Of a stretch of 53,789 nucleotides of DNA, positions 46,001-53,590 are shown in pieces (within the stretch, counting starts at the first letter, position 1; each line of letters opens with the position of its first letter). This stretch comes from Butyrivibrio sp. (GTDB lineage Bacteria; Bacillota; Clostridia; Lachnospirales; Lachnospiraceae), in assembly GCA_017446685.1 (NCBI GenBank), contig JAFSQI010000128.1:1-53789 (forward strand), read 5' to 3'. Made by a program: the position numbers and the translations under genes. Under the pieces are notes generated by a model, which was given only the letters and a program-made list of their open reading frames with translations, ran no database searches and was not told the DNA's origin.

Positions 46001-46579
46001 TAGTAGCTCTGACTTTGATATTGCAGAGCATAAAATATCAAGTGTTTCTTCTGTAGTGATAAATTTACCTTCTATGTACTTATGGAATTCGCTGTATAAA
46101 AGACGAAGGTCCTTTAGCTTTAATCCAAGCGCACCTTTTCCTTTGCTCTCTTTTTCAAGAACAGCTAAATCCTCATCGCCAATTCCATACTGCATAAACT
46201 CGGAAATTGTTGACTTAACTTCATCAATATAGCCCGGTTTGTGCATATTTGTTCCGATAACCGGCAGCTTGTCCCCAAGTATATCCGACACTCTGCGCAG
46301 AATAAGGCTCTTTCCCACATCATCAAGCACAGAAAAAGAGCCAAGGCCGACTTCCTCGAATACTCTGTGAGAAAGACGTCCAAAGCTCAACACGTCGATG
46401 TTCATTATTGCCCTTGAGGGATGCATTCTGACTACATCCTTCTGGGTCTGCATTGTAAACTGGTCAGGAACGATAATGAGGAAATCCTTGTCGTTCTCCT
46501 CAAAGCTCCTTTTAATAATCTCCTGAAAAATTCCGGTACTCTTACCGGCACCTGATGCTCCAAAATAAAACCTTAACAT
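43094..46579 (-). CDS. addB: ATP-dependent helicase/deoxyribonuclease subunit B
   Basis: An 1161-residue partner of AddA that loads on DNA ends and scans for Chi. Walker A FGASGAGKST (6-15). The C-terminal RecB-like nuclease has VKVIDFKSGKK. Four cysteines for the iron-sulphur staple are present: one in FASCCYAHF and three in CTFCAFRTIC near the end. ATG 46579 immediately follows the TAA of the EAL gene with no SD, so it is translationally coupled. Length is as expected. Confidence 0.97.
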   Translation of the reverse strand: MLRFYFGASGAGKSTGIFQEIIKRSFEENDKDFLIIVPDQFTMQTQKDVVRMHPSRAIMNIDVLSFGRLSHRVFEEVGLGSFSVLDDVGKSLILRRVSDILGDKLPVIGTNMHKPGYIDEVKSTISEFMQYGIGDEDLAVLEKESKGKGALGLKLKDLRLLYSEFHKYIEGKFITTEETLDILCSAISKSELLKNSVIVFDGFTGFTPIQYKVIGRLLQTVKEVVISLTIGQDENPYDVSYQEQELFMLTKKTVRDLERIEREVSGERGLRDRSGDVFLREVPVKRLADNKSLSFLEKNLFRYGRGSFEGKPSEIEVFEASTPAQEIRQTMIKITDAIRNGGYAYRDIAIVCGNLEEYAELLSRSAGKFGIPVYIDQNTGLMLNPFIEYLTSAVNIVISNYKYEDVFHYMRSGMTDFSREDTDLLENYVRALGIRGQKQWEDRFSRRMPKSFGRKNAKNDESEQDVILMNKLEQMRCSISEQLKPLFLVKKATAKEITKALLTVIENNHSAEKLQNYKEYFNNKNDLKKAREYDQIYDKIITLLEQIMGLIGEDELELTEYKDILNAGFGEIEVGTIPQDADRVIVGDIERTRLKEIKLLFFMGTNDGAIPKSAGTGGILSDIDRQFLSELGTGVELAPTPRQQMYIQRLYLYMNLTKPTDKLVLSYSELSNDGKSLRPAYLIPKLCQMYPELVVERPEDGSFESQNVVYRDSLENMAELSRKYASDILPDNEKNNYFVLYEVLGRQKEGKDLLTKLTDAAFMHYESKPLAKSLALAIYGANLENSVSRLEQFASCCYAHFLKYGLRLEERKEYNFEASDLGSVFHEILEKYTSTIISRKLDWRELSSEESDEILNQALSECVDGYGETILRSSARNQFMVERIRRILSRTVDTLKYQITKGKFNPAFVEMDFREAGNIDEINIALRKDEKEHILESIKLQGRIDRVDLNEDDDHVYVKVIDFKSGKKKFNVAALYYGLQLQLVMYMNVAMAVEKKISDGKDVVPAAVLYYHVDDPMADGNADLQIESINEEIRKKLKMTGIINDNMDVVRMLDEEFTKNSDIIPVGLNSDGTFSKISQIMSSEDYSAISAHVDKKIREFGTRILDGDIQINPYDDGDRNSCTFCAFRTICGYDEKIPGYEMRRLDLKDAAGALDKIRTGE

Positions 46580-48730
46580 TTACTGCTTTTGACCTTTCGT
46601 GAACTGGTAAGCAATCTCGTCTGCATATCTGCAGCACGAAATATACTTCCATCTGTCATTATAATAGAAAGGAAGAATCATGTACATCTGCATTCTGCCT
46701 CTATCACCCGGAATTGCCGAGTGGAAGAAATCGACAAGAAAATCCCTGTTCCATTTCTTTAATCTCTCATGTACAGTTGAGATATTGTAAAATTTCCTAA
46801 AGCGTTCCCTATCCTGAGGATAAAGATATATATTGGAATAAATCTCAACTGCCTTTTTTGCATTCATCTTTTTCTCAGCAACAGCGAGCTGATCTGCATT
46901 TAAATATATGTTTTCAACATTTCCCTCATCATCGTATAGGTCAACTCTGAAATACTGATTAAATAAATGAGCCATGGCAACTCTTATATCATCAAAAGTT
47001 CTCTTGTCATCCCCTGATAAGGTCATATTCCTGGCAACAATGGCAAACGCAGCTTTTCCGCTCTCTCTGGCAAGAAAACGCAGCTGTAAGTTAACAATAT
47101 GTCCATTTATAGCAAGATCCACGCTTGCCATATGATTCTCGGCATTTTCCGCCTCTCTTGCAGTATCAAAATAGCTCTTTGTTTCCTTCAGAGTCTTATT
47201 TTCACTGCGTTCATCAGCTCTAACAAGGCTTTTTATCCCTATAGAGCTTAAAAACATCTCATAAGCCTTGTTGGCATAAATAGTATGGGTGGATTCGTTT
47301 TCTATCTCCGAAATAGCTATTGGAAGATTGTTTATAACAACCATGTCTTTATCTTTTAAAGGAGAACTTGAAAGTAAATTAATGTCTCCAATACGCCTGT
47401 AGTAAGTCTTGAATTTTAGATCTTCGCAATTATTATAGGAATAGTCATCAGGTTTTACAAAATCCTCTACCGGAATAGGCTTGCCAAAAAGATATCCCTG
47501 CAGCTTTTCGCAGCCGATATCTCTCAAAAATTCGTACTGTTCCTTAGTCTCTACACCCTCCGCAAGTGTATGCATTCCCAGCTCTTTTGCCATATTTACA
47601 ATAGTTGCAAGAATTACCTTGGATTTCTTGTTGGTCTCAAAGGATCTAAGGAAATTCATATCGATTTTTAAAACATCGAAATCGTAAACCTTCAGGTTAT
47701 TTAAAGAACTGTAGCCGGCTCCAAAATCATCCATCCACACCTGATATCCGCTCTCTCTGAAGTTCTTTATCTGATCACCAAGGAAGCTTTCTCCTGATGC
47801 AATTGCACTCTCTGTTATTTCTATGTTCAAAAGATATGTCGGAATATCGTATTTTGCTCTGCATTTATCTATTTCTTCCTTGATATCACACAGTTGAAAA
47901 TCCAGCCTTGAAAGATTGACAGAAACAGGAAGAATTGCTTTCCCGTACTCAATATCATCCCTAAGTTCTCTACATACATTTTCTATGATATAAAGATCCA
48001 GTTTATGAACCAGATGAACTTCTTCAAGTATCTCTACAAAAAGAGCCGGTGAAATCATTCCATAGACGGGATCAATCCACCTTGCAAGCGCCTCATATCC
48101 GCATACCTTGCCTGTAAGAGCGCGCACCTCTTTCTGGTAAAAAACTTTAAAATAATGCTGTTTAAATGCATTCTCGAAGTTATCTATAATATACTGCCTA
48201 AGATCATTTTTCTTTTTGAGATTATCGTCGTAGAAATTATCGTTTTTGTCATAAACACGCATAATCTCATCACAGGCAATCTTAGCTCTGTCTATCATAA
48301 TGACAGGGTCATTATCCTCAAATTCAGATATATATATACCTGCCTTGATGCGCATAAAAAGAGCTTTTGCATGCCTATGAGCAGCAGTTCTAAGCTCGGA
48401 TAGCTTATTTACTATCTCTTCCTGTGATATTTCTTTTGAAAGGACAACAAACTGATCACCTGAGACTCTTCCAATAACATCACCTTCAAATACCTTTTTC
48501 AGCTCATTTGACAGGCCCTTTAAGTACTCATTTCCGCCTGCAAAACCATACTGCTGGTTAAATGCTTTGAAGTTCATGATATTCAAATATATGATAACAG
48601 GCTTTCCACTTGTTACGTCTTTTCTCTTCTCAGTGATATAATTTAAAACTCCGTTGAGATTAAGTAACCCTGTAAGTTCGTCATTATATTTTTTGTCATT
48701 ATAGATAACACTCGATATATCAATATCCAT
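46580..48730 (-). CDS. c-di-GMP phosphodiesterase with degenerate GGDEF and intact EAL
   Basis: A 716-residue cytosolic protein. The N-terminal GGDEF domain (about 10-165) has VSGDQF where GGDEF should be, so cyclase activity is unlikely. The EAL domain (about 185-445) keeps the key motifs: YEALARW, VNLS, NIEITES, DDFGAGYSS, KIDMNFL, LAEGVET and LQGYLFGKP. The last 270 residues are an unrecognised PAS-like extension. It should hydrolyse c-di-GMP. No membrane segment. It is directly upstream of addB without a gap. A TG-T-TATAAT extended -10 lies at 48786-48794 on the minus strand. Confidence 0.92.
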   Translation of the reverse strand: MDIDISSVIYNDKKYNDELTGLLNLNGVLNYITEKRKDVTSGKPVIIYLNIMNFKAFNQQYGFAGGNEYLKGLSNELKKVFEGDVIGRVSGDQFVVLSKEISQEEIVNKLSELRTAAHRHAKALFMRIKAGIYISEFEDNDPVIMIDRAKIACDEIMRVYDKNDNFYDDNLKKKNDLRQYIIDNFENAFKQHYFKVFYQKEVRALTGKVCGYEALARWIDPVYGMISPALFVEILEEVHLVHKLDLYIIENVCRELRDDIEYGKAILPVSVNLSRLDFQLCDIKEEIDKCRAKYDIPTYLLNIEITESAIASGESFLGDQIKNFRESGYQVWMDDFGAGYSSLNNLKVYDFDVLKIDMNFLRSFETNKKSKVILATIVNMAKELGMHTLAEGVETKEQYEFLRDIGCEKLQGYLFGKPIPVEDFVKPDDYSYNNCEDLKFKTYYRRIGDINLLSSSPLKDKDMVVINNLPIAISEIENESTHTIYANKAYEMFLSSIGIKSLVRADERSENKTLKETKSYFDTAREAENAENHMASVDLAINGHIVNLQLRFLARESGKAAFAIVARNMTLSGDDKRTFDDIRVAMAHLFNQYFRVDLYDDEGNVENIYLNADQLAVAEKKMNAKKAVEIYSNIYLYPQDRERFRKFYNISTVHERLKKWNRDFLVDFFHSAIPGDRGRMQMYMILPFYYNDRWKYISCCRYADEIAYQFTKGQKQ

Positions 48731-48833
48731 AATTCACGCGCCCCTTAATGTAATGTCGCCGATTTGTAAACGGACTATCAATAATATTATAACATAAGCC
48801 CCGTTTAAATATCATAAAAAAAACCTAACATCA

Positions 48834-48873
48834 GTGCGCATTTCTGAGTGCGCATTTCTGTATGAACAGTAAC
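48834..48873. repeat. short tandem repeat plus GTTAC-type motif
   Basis: GTGCGCATTTCTG occurs twice with a 14-bp period (48834-48846 and 48848-48860) and is followed by TATGAACAGTAAC, the complement of GTTACTGTTCATA, resembling the GTTAC(T/A)(G/A)TTCAG ends of other repeats here. It lies in the divergent gap between the EAL gene and the DUF436 gene. Confidence 0.5.
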
Positions 48874-48961
48874 GCCTTTACATCTGATTTTTTTGTGTTA
48901 AAGTATTTTTTGTAGTTAAAATTACAATGATACGATAAAATATTAAGGAGATGATTAATAA

Positions 48962-49525
48962 ATGGATTTAACAGAAATAACAAATCAAAGCCGACAGGCT
49001 GTTACAGAAATACTTGAGCATGCCGGATTACATAAAAATGATATATTTGTTGTAGGATGTTCCTCAAGCGAAATACTTGGAAATCAGATTGGAACAGCTA
49101 CTAATCTCGACTCGGCAAATGCAGTTTTTGACGGAATTGTTCCTGTTCTTGAACAAAACGATATTCTACTTGCCGCACAGTGCTGCGAGCACCTTAACAG
49201 AGCATTGGTTGTTGAAAGACAGACAATGGAAAAATACGGTTTTGAGCAGGTAAACGCTATTCCACAGCCAAACCACGCAGGAGGAGCTTTTGCTACTGTC
49301 TGCTACCAGCGTTTCAAAGATCCTGTTCTTGTAGAAAGTATTAACGGTAAAGCCAATGCCGGAATAGATATCGGCGGAACCATGATAGGAATGCATATGC
49401 ACAATGTCGTTGTTCCAATGCGAATCTCACTTAGAAAAATAGGCGAAGCTCCGATAATTTGTGCAAGACATCGTCCTAAATATGTCGGAGGACAACGCGC
49501 CATCTATGACGAAAAGTTAATGTAA
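48962..49525 (+). CDS. DUF436 / TIGR01440 family protein (YwlG-like)
   Basis: A 187-residue protein of the DUF436 family, found widely in Firmicutes; biochemical role unknown. Conserved phrases are VVGCSSSEILG, AAQCCEHLNRALV, VNAIPQPNHAGG and DIGGTMIGMHMH near the end. The clustered cysteine, histidine and glutamate suggest a metal or catalytic site; inference. AAGGAG lies 11 nt before ATG. It is convergent with cstA. Confidence 0.9.
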   Translation: MDLTEITNQSRQAVTEILEHAGLHKNDIFVVGCSSSEILGNQIGTATNLDSANAVFDGIVPVLEQNDILLAAQCCEHLNRALVVERQTMEKYGFEQVNAIPQPNHAGGAFATVCYQRFKDPVLVESINGKANAGIDIGGTMIGMHMHNVVVPMRISLRKIGEAPIICARHRPKYVGGQRAIYDEKLM

Positions 49526-49567
49526 CACTAACTTATTTACCAAAAATGAATGCGCGAATTAGTTTCC

Positions 49568-49677
49568 GGGGTAAATACAATGCAAGCGATGACAACCTTC
49601 TCTCTTTGCTTATATGGGAGCTCAAGTCTGTAGATACGACTATGAGCCCCTTCACTTGAAGATATAGCATATACCCC
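49568..49677 (+). ncRNA. candidate structured RNA or hairpin element, unknown class
   Basis: GGGGTA (49568-49573) pairs with TACCCC (49672-49677), and pairing continues imperfectly inward. A strong inner hairpin spans 49616-49650 (GGGAGCTCAAGTC with GACTATGAGCCCC, single bulges, 9-nt loop). A T-rich stretch follows from 49700. It sits between two convergent stop codons (49525 and 49728). Orientation is uncertain because both strands fold. It fits no RNA family I recognise. Confidence 0.4.
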
Positions 49678-49727
49678 AAAACAATGGTATGAACAGTCTG
49701 TTTCCTTCCCACTTTTAATATTTTTAT

Positions 49728-51146
49728 TTAATTTTTAGATTTATTTAGTGAATTTAGAATTAATAAATATACAAAAAAGCATCCCAGAGCCAAAATCAGC
49801 CCAACAGGATAAGCTATAGCAGAACTGATGGAAAATCCCTCTTTTGCCATAAGGATATAGGTTATACTTACTGCTGACATAAAGCTTGCTGGAACCGCAG
49901 TAACCATACTATAGATCTTTTTCTTTGCACACTTTAACAAAAATGAAGTAGCAACCCACAGACTTATCATGGCAAGAGTCTGATTACTCCATGAAAAATA
50001 TCTCCACAATACATTAAAATCAAGCTGTGTAAGAAGTGCTCCGGCGCCAAGTAAAGGAAGCGTTATGATAAGGCGGTTCTTAATTTTCTTTTGATCAAGC
50101 CCTGTGAGCTCTGCAAGTATTAGTCTGGCACTTCTAAATGCGGTATCTCCCGATGTTATCGGGCAGACTATAACGCCTACAATTGCAAGAATTCCTCCTA
50201 CCTGTCCAAGCATTCCGGTAGAAATATCGTAAACCACACCTGACTGTCCAAGCAAGGACAGAGCACTGTTTAGTCCTTGTGTTGTTCCGTAAAATGAAAT
50301 GCCTCCTGCTGCCCACATAAGCGCTATAACCGACTCTGCAAGCATTGCACCGTAAAAAATCTTTCTTCCCTCTTTTTCCGAAGATATACATTTTGAAATC
50401 ATCGGCGACTGTGTGGCATGAAAGCCTGATATTGCGCCGCAGGCAACTGTCACGAACATGTATGGCCATATCGGCAGCCCTTCAGGATGAAGATTCTCAA
50501 GGCTTATCTCCGGGACAGTGTATCCGCCGGCTATAATCCCAACATATATTCCTATCGCCATAGTTATCAGCACAACTCCAAATATCGGATACAGTTTTCC
50601 GATAATCTTGTCTATAGGAAGAAGTGTTGCAAGGACATAATAAACTAAAATAACAACAATCCAGAATGTTTCACTTAACAAATCAGGTGTGAGTCTTGCA
50701 ATAAGCGCAGCCGGGCTATTTACAAACACTGTACCCGTCAGTAAAAGGAGAAGTACAGAAAAAGCTCTCATTCCCCACTTCGCTCCTTTTCCGAAATAGA
50801 TTCCCGATAACTCTGCAATTGATTTACCGTCATTTCTCTCGGAAATCATTCCCACCATATAATCATGAACCGCTCCGCCAAGAATCGATCCAAATATTAT
50901 CCACAAAAAAACTACCGGCCCAAAGCATGCTCCCATAAGTGCACCAAAAATCGGTCCCGTTCCTGCTATATTGAGAAGCTGCACCAAAAATGCCTTCCAG
51001 GTCTTCATAGGCACAAAGTCAACTCCGTCTTCTAACCTGAAAGCAGGCGTCTTACGCTCATCCGGTGAAAAGACCATTTCAACAAATTTGCCATAGGTGA
51101 AATATCCAATGATTAAAACCACAAATGATAATAATAAAGATTTCAT
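49728..51146 (-). CDS. cstA: CstA-family carbon starvation transporter
   Basis: A 472-residue membrane protein with about 12-14 spans, of the short CstA type. Family motifs include IAGTGPIFGALMGACFGP, GGAVHDYMVGMISERNDGKS and ATQSPMISKC. CstA proteins take up pyruvate or peptides when carbon is limiting. GGAGG stands 6 nt before ATG. Its leader region contains the three-hairpin element at 51171-51323. It is convergent with the DUF436 gene. The substrate here is not determined. Confidence 0.93.
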   Translation of the reverse strand: MKSLLLSFVVLIIGYFTYGKFVEMVFSPDERKTPAFRLEDGVDFVPMKTWKAFLVQLLNIAGTGPIFGALMGACFGPVVFLWIIFGSILGGAVHDYMVGMISERNDGKSIAELSGIYFGKGAKWGMRAFSVLLLLLTGTVFVNSPAALIARLTPDLLSETFWIVVILVYYVLATLLPIDKIIGKLYPIFGVVLITMAIGIYVGIIAGGYTVPEISLENLHPEGLPIWPYMFVTVACGAISGFHATQSPMISKCISSEKEGRKIFYGAMLAESVIALMWAAGGISFYGTTQGLNSALSLLGQSGVVYDISTGMLGQVGGILAIVGVIVCPITSGDTAFRSARLILAELTGLDQKKIKNRLIITLPLLGAGALLTQLDFNVLWRYFSWSNQTLAMISLWVATSFLLKCAKKKIYSMVTAVPASFMSAVSITYILMAKEGFSISSAIAYPVGLILALGCFFVYLLILNSLNKSKN

Positions 51147-51170
51147 GCTATACCTCCAGACAACTAAATT

Positions 51171-51323
51171 GTAACGTTGAGCAGTTACTGTTCAGTTCCT
51201 GACCAGTAACTAAGCAATTTTGCAATTAAATCGCTTCGCGATGGGCAAAATTGCCACTTGAATCACTTTCTTACGCAGCCAGCAGCGAAGTGCTGGCTGC
51301 TGACTGAATAGTAACGTTGAGCA
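51171..51323. repeat. three-hairpin palindromic element with flanking direct repeat
   Basis: GTAACGTTGAGCA occurs at 51171-51183 and 51311-51323, exactly 140 bp apart. Inside, inverted ends GTTACTGTTCAGT (51184-51196) and ACTGAATAGTAAC (51303-51315) enclose GTTACTG/CAGTAAC (51184-51190 and 51204-51210), GCAATTTTGC/GCAAAATTGC (51214-51223 and 51245-51254) with an inner ATCGC-GCGAT, and a perfect 10-bp hairpin (51275-51284 with 51291-51300). No gene inside. It lies between cstA and the ZTP riboswitch. Confidence 0.75.
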
Positions 51324-51374
51324 ACCTTAGTTGGTATTTATTTAATTATAACCTTGAAATTTTATGAAAAAAAG

Positions 51375-51464
51375 TGTATGTTATATGTGTCTGTACAACT
51401 GGCGGATAAGTGGGCGACCACAGGGGAGTACAGATACTAATATTGAATGTCGACCGCCTGGGCA
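51375..51464 (+). promoter_or_regulatory. ZTP (pfl) riboswitch
   Basis: The sequence contains the pfl-motif blocks ACTGGCGG, GTGGGCGACCACAGGGGAGT and CCGCCTGGGCA in the right order, with a variable linker. This aptamer binds ZMP/ZTP, the purine intermediate AICAR nucleotide that rises when 10-formyl-tetrahydrofolate is short. It precedes the two genes that turn AICAR nucleotide into IMP. Confidence 0.95.
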
Positions 51465-51499
51465 ACCGCTAATTGTGGTTTGTTCAGGCGGTTTTTTTT
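51453..51499 (+). terminator. ZTP riboswitch terminator
   Basis: ACCGCCTG (51453-51460) pairs with CAGGCGGT (51485-51492), with an inner AACC/GGTT pair, followed by eight T. The 5' arm is also part of the aptamer, so ligand binding should prevent the terminator. Confidence 0.93.
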
Positions 51500-51513
51500 G
51501 TAGGAGAAAAAAG

Positions 51514-52221
51514 ATGACAGATTTAATGAAAGAAATCAGCAGCACTACATATCCCGGAAGAGGAATTGTAATCGGAACAACTCCCGATGGCAAATACGCA
51601 GCATGCGCTTACTTTATCATGGGAAGAAGTGAGAACTCCAGAAATAGAGTTTTTGTTGAAGAAAATGAAGGCATCCGCACACAGGCATTTGATCCGTCCA
51701 AAATGGAGGATCCAAGTCTAATTATCTATGCACCTGTACGTGTTCTTGGTAATTCAACCATCGTCACAAACGGCGATCAGACAGACACAATCTACGACCT
51801 TATGAAAGAAGGTCAGACTTTTGAACAGGCTCTTAGAACAAGAGAATTTGAGCCTGATGCACCTAACTACACCCCTCGTATCTCCGGAATCATGAATATC
51901 GAAAACGGCAAATACGACTTTTCAATGTCAATTTTAAAGAGTAACCACGGTGATCCTTCTTCATGCCTAAGATTCACATATTCATATGAAAATCCAAAGG
52001 CAGGTGAAGGTTATTTCATCCATACATACATGGGCGATGGCAATCCTCTTCCAAGCTATGAAGGAGAACCCACACCTGTAAATATCGAAGGAGACATTGA
52101 TACATTTACCAATAATGTATGGAATGCACTCAACGAGGACAACAAAGTATCTCTTTTCACAAGATATATCGAAATCGCAACAGGCAAATATGAAAGCCGA
52201 ATCATCAATAAAAATCACTGA
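51514..52221 (+). CDS. purO: IMP cyclohydrolase, archaeal PurO type
   Basis: A 235-residue protein of the IMP cyclohydrolase-like family (PurO), which closes the ring of FAICAR to give IMP, the last step of purine synthesis. It matches the family in YPGRGIVIGTTPDGKYAACAYFIMGRSENSRNR (read as separate blocks YPGRGI and YFIMGRSENSRNR), VLGNSTIVTNGDQTDTIYD and the PRISG block. ATG 51514 has TAGGAGA about 8 nt upstream. An open frame extends back through the riboswitch but that part cannot be coding. The partner transformylase follows at 46 bp. Confidence 0.9.
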   Translation: MTDLMKEISSTTYPGRGIVIGTTPDGKYAACAYFIMGRSENSRNRVFVEENEGIRTQAFDPSKMEDPSLIIYAPVRVLGNSTIVTNGDQTDTIYDLMKEGQTFEQALRTREFEPDAPNYTPRISGIMNIENGKYDFSMSILKSNHGDPSSCLRFTYSYENPKAGEGYFIHTYMGDGNPLPSYEGEPTPVNIEGDIDTFTNNVWNALNEDNKVSLFTRYIEIATGKYESRIINKNH

Positions 52222-52267
52222 TATTTGAAAATAAAATAATGTAAGTGCAAACACGAAAGGAAAAGCA

Positions 52268-53446
52268 ATGAACGAAATTCAATTAAAATACGGTTGTAAC
52301 CCAAATCAGAAGCCTTCAAGAGTATATATGGAAGATGGTTCAGACCTTCCTATCGAAGTATTAAACGGTCGTCCCGGATACATCAATCTTTTGGACGCAT
52401 TAAACGGATGGCAGCTTGTTTCCGAGTTAAAAAAGGCAACAGGTCTTCCTGCAGCTACCTCTTTTAAACATGTATCTCCTGCCGGTGCTGCTGTAGGAAC
52501 TCCTCTTACAGATATCGAAAAGAAAATCTACTGGGTGGAAGATCTTGGAGAGCTTACACCTCTTGCAAACGCATACGCAAGAGCCCGCGGTGCTGACAGA
52601 ATGTCTTCATTTGGTGACTTCATTTCTCTCTCAGACGTATGCGATGCCTGCACTGCAAAGCTTGTAAAAAGAGAAGTTTCAGACGGAATTATCGCTCCCG
52701 GCTATACTGATGAAGCTCTTGAAATCTTAAAAGCAAAGAAAAACGGAAACTATGCAGTAATAAAAATTGACGAAAACTACGTTCCTGCTGCAATTGAAAA
52801 GAAGCAGGTATTTGGTGTTACTTTTGAGCAGGGACACAACTTTGTTGAAATCGGTGAAGATATGCTTGAAAATATCGTAACCGACAACAAAGAACTTCCG
52901 CAGTCAGCAAAAATTGACCTTATCATCGCGCTTATTACTCTCAAATACACACAGTCAAACTCTGTATGCTATGTTAAGGGCGGACAGGCAATAGGTATCG
53001 GTGCAGGCCAGCAGTCAAGAATCCACTGCACAAGACTTGCAGGTTCAAAGGCTGACAACTGGTTCTTAAGACAGGCACCACAGGTTCTTAATCTTCCATT
53101 CCTTGACAGCATAAAAAGACCTGACAGAGATAATGCAATTGATCTCTACATCGGCGCTGATTATATGGATGTACTTGCAGACGGAAAGTGGCAGAACATC
53201 TTTAAGGAGAAACCACCTGTATTTACAGAAGCTGAAAAAAGAGCATGGCTTGATAAGAACACTGATGTTGCGCTTGGTTCAGATGCCTTCTTCCCATTTG
53301 GAGATAACATTGAAAGAGCATTTAAGAGCGGTGTAAAATATGTTGCTCAGCCCGGCGGCTCAGTTCGTGACGACAATGTTATAGAAGCTGCCAATAGCCA
53401 CGATATGGTTATGGCATTTACAGGTCTTCGCCTCTTCCACCACTAA
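52268..53446 (+). CDS. stand-alone AICAR transformylase (PurH C-terminal type)
   Basis: A 392-residue protein matching only the AICAR formyltransferase half of PurH. It transfers the formyl group of 10-formyl-tetrahydrofolate to AICAR. The catalytic Lys67-His68 pair is in SFKHVSPAGAA, and RADRMSSFGDF (as GADRMSSFGD), KYTQSNSVCYVKGGQ and GAGQQSRIHCTRLAG are conserved. The IMP cyclohydrolase half of normal PurH is absent and replaced by PurO upstream. GAAAGGAAAAGCA precedes ATG. Both genes are under the ZTP riboswitch. Confidence 0.94.
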   Translation: MNEIQLKYGCNPNQKPSRVYMEDGSDLPIEVLNGRPGYINLLDALNGWQLVSELKKATGLPAATSFKHVSPAGAAVGTPLTDIEKKIYWVEDLGELTPLANAYARARGADRMSSFGDFISLSDVCDACTAKLVKREVSDGIIAPGYTDEALEILKAKKNGNYAVIKIDENYVPAAIEKKQVFGVTFEQGHNFVEIGEDMLENIVTDNKELPQSAKIDLIIALITLKYTQSNSVCYVKGGQAIGIGAGQQSRIHCTRLAGSKADNWFLRQAPQVLNLPFLDSIKRPDRDNAIDLYIGADYMDVLADGKWQNIFKEKPPVFTEAEKRAWLDKNTDVALGSDAFFPFGDNIERAFKSGVKYVAQPGGSVRDDNVIEAANSHDMVMAFTGLRLFHH

Positions 53447-53453
53447 ACAAAGC

Positions 53454-53485
53454 GTTACAATTCAGTTGTCACTCAAATTATATGA
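53454..53485 (+). repeat. dispersed repeat, copy B (first half of module)
   Basis: GTTACAATTCAGTTGTCA followed by CTCAAATTATATGA, starting 8 bp after the transformylase stop. It is nearly identical to copies at 6246 and 53591. Confidence 0.7.
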
Positions 53486-53547
53486 GATGAATATGAATAA
53501 ACTTGAAATTACAAGGCTACAGAAATCATTATATTAATTAACGTATT

Positions 53548-53587
53548 AAAGGGTGTTTGCCAACTATTTGCAAACACCCTTTATTTA
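53548..53587 (+). terminator. strong hairpin terminator of the purine operon
   Basis: AAAGGGTGTTTGC (53548-53560) pairs perfectly with GCAAACACCCTTT (53570-53582), with a 9-nt loop and a T-rich tail. It lies between repeat copies B and C. Confidence 0.85.
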
Positions 53588-53590
53588 TAA

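Noticed and set aside
51364-51513. In-frame extension of the PurO gene by 50 codons
   Set aside because: The extension runs through the ZTP aptamer and terminator; ATG 51514 has a good ribosome site and matches the family start.
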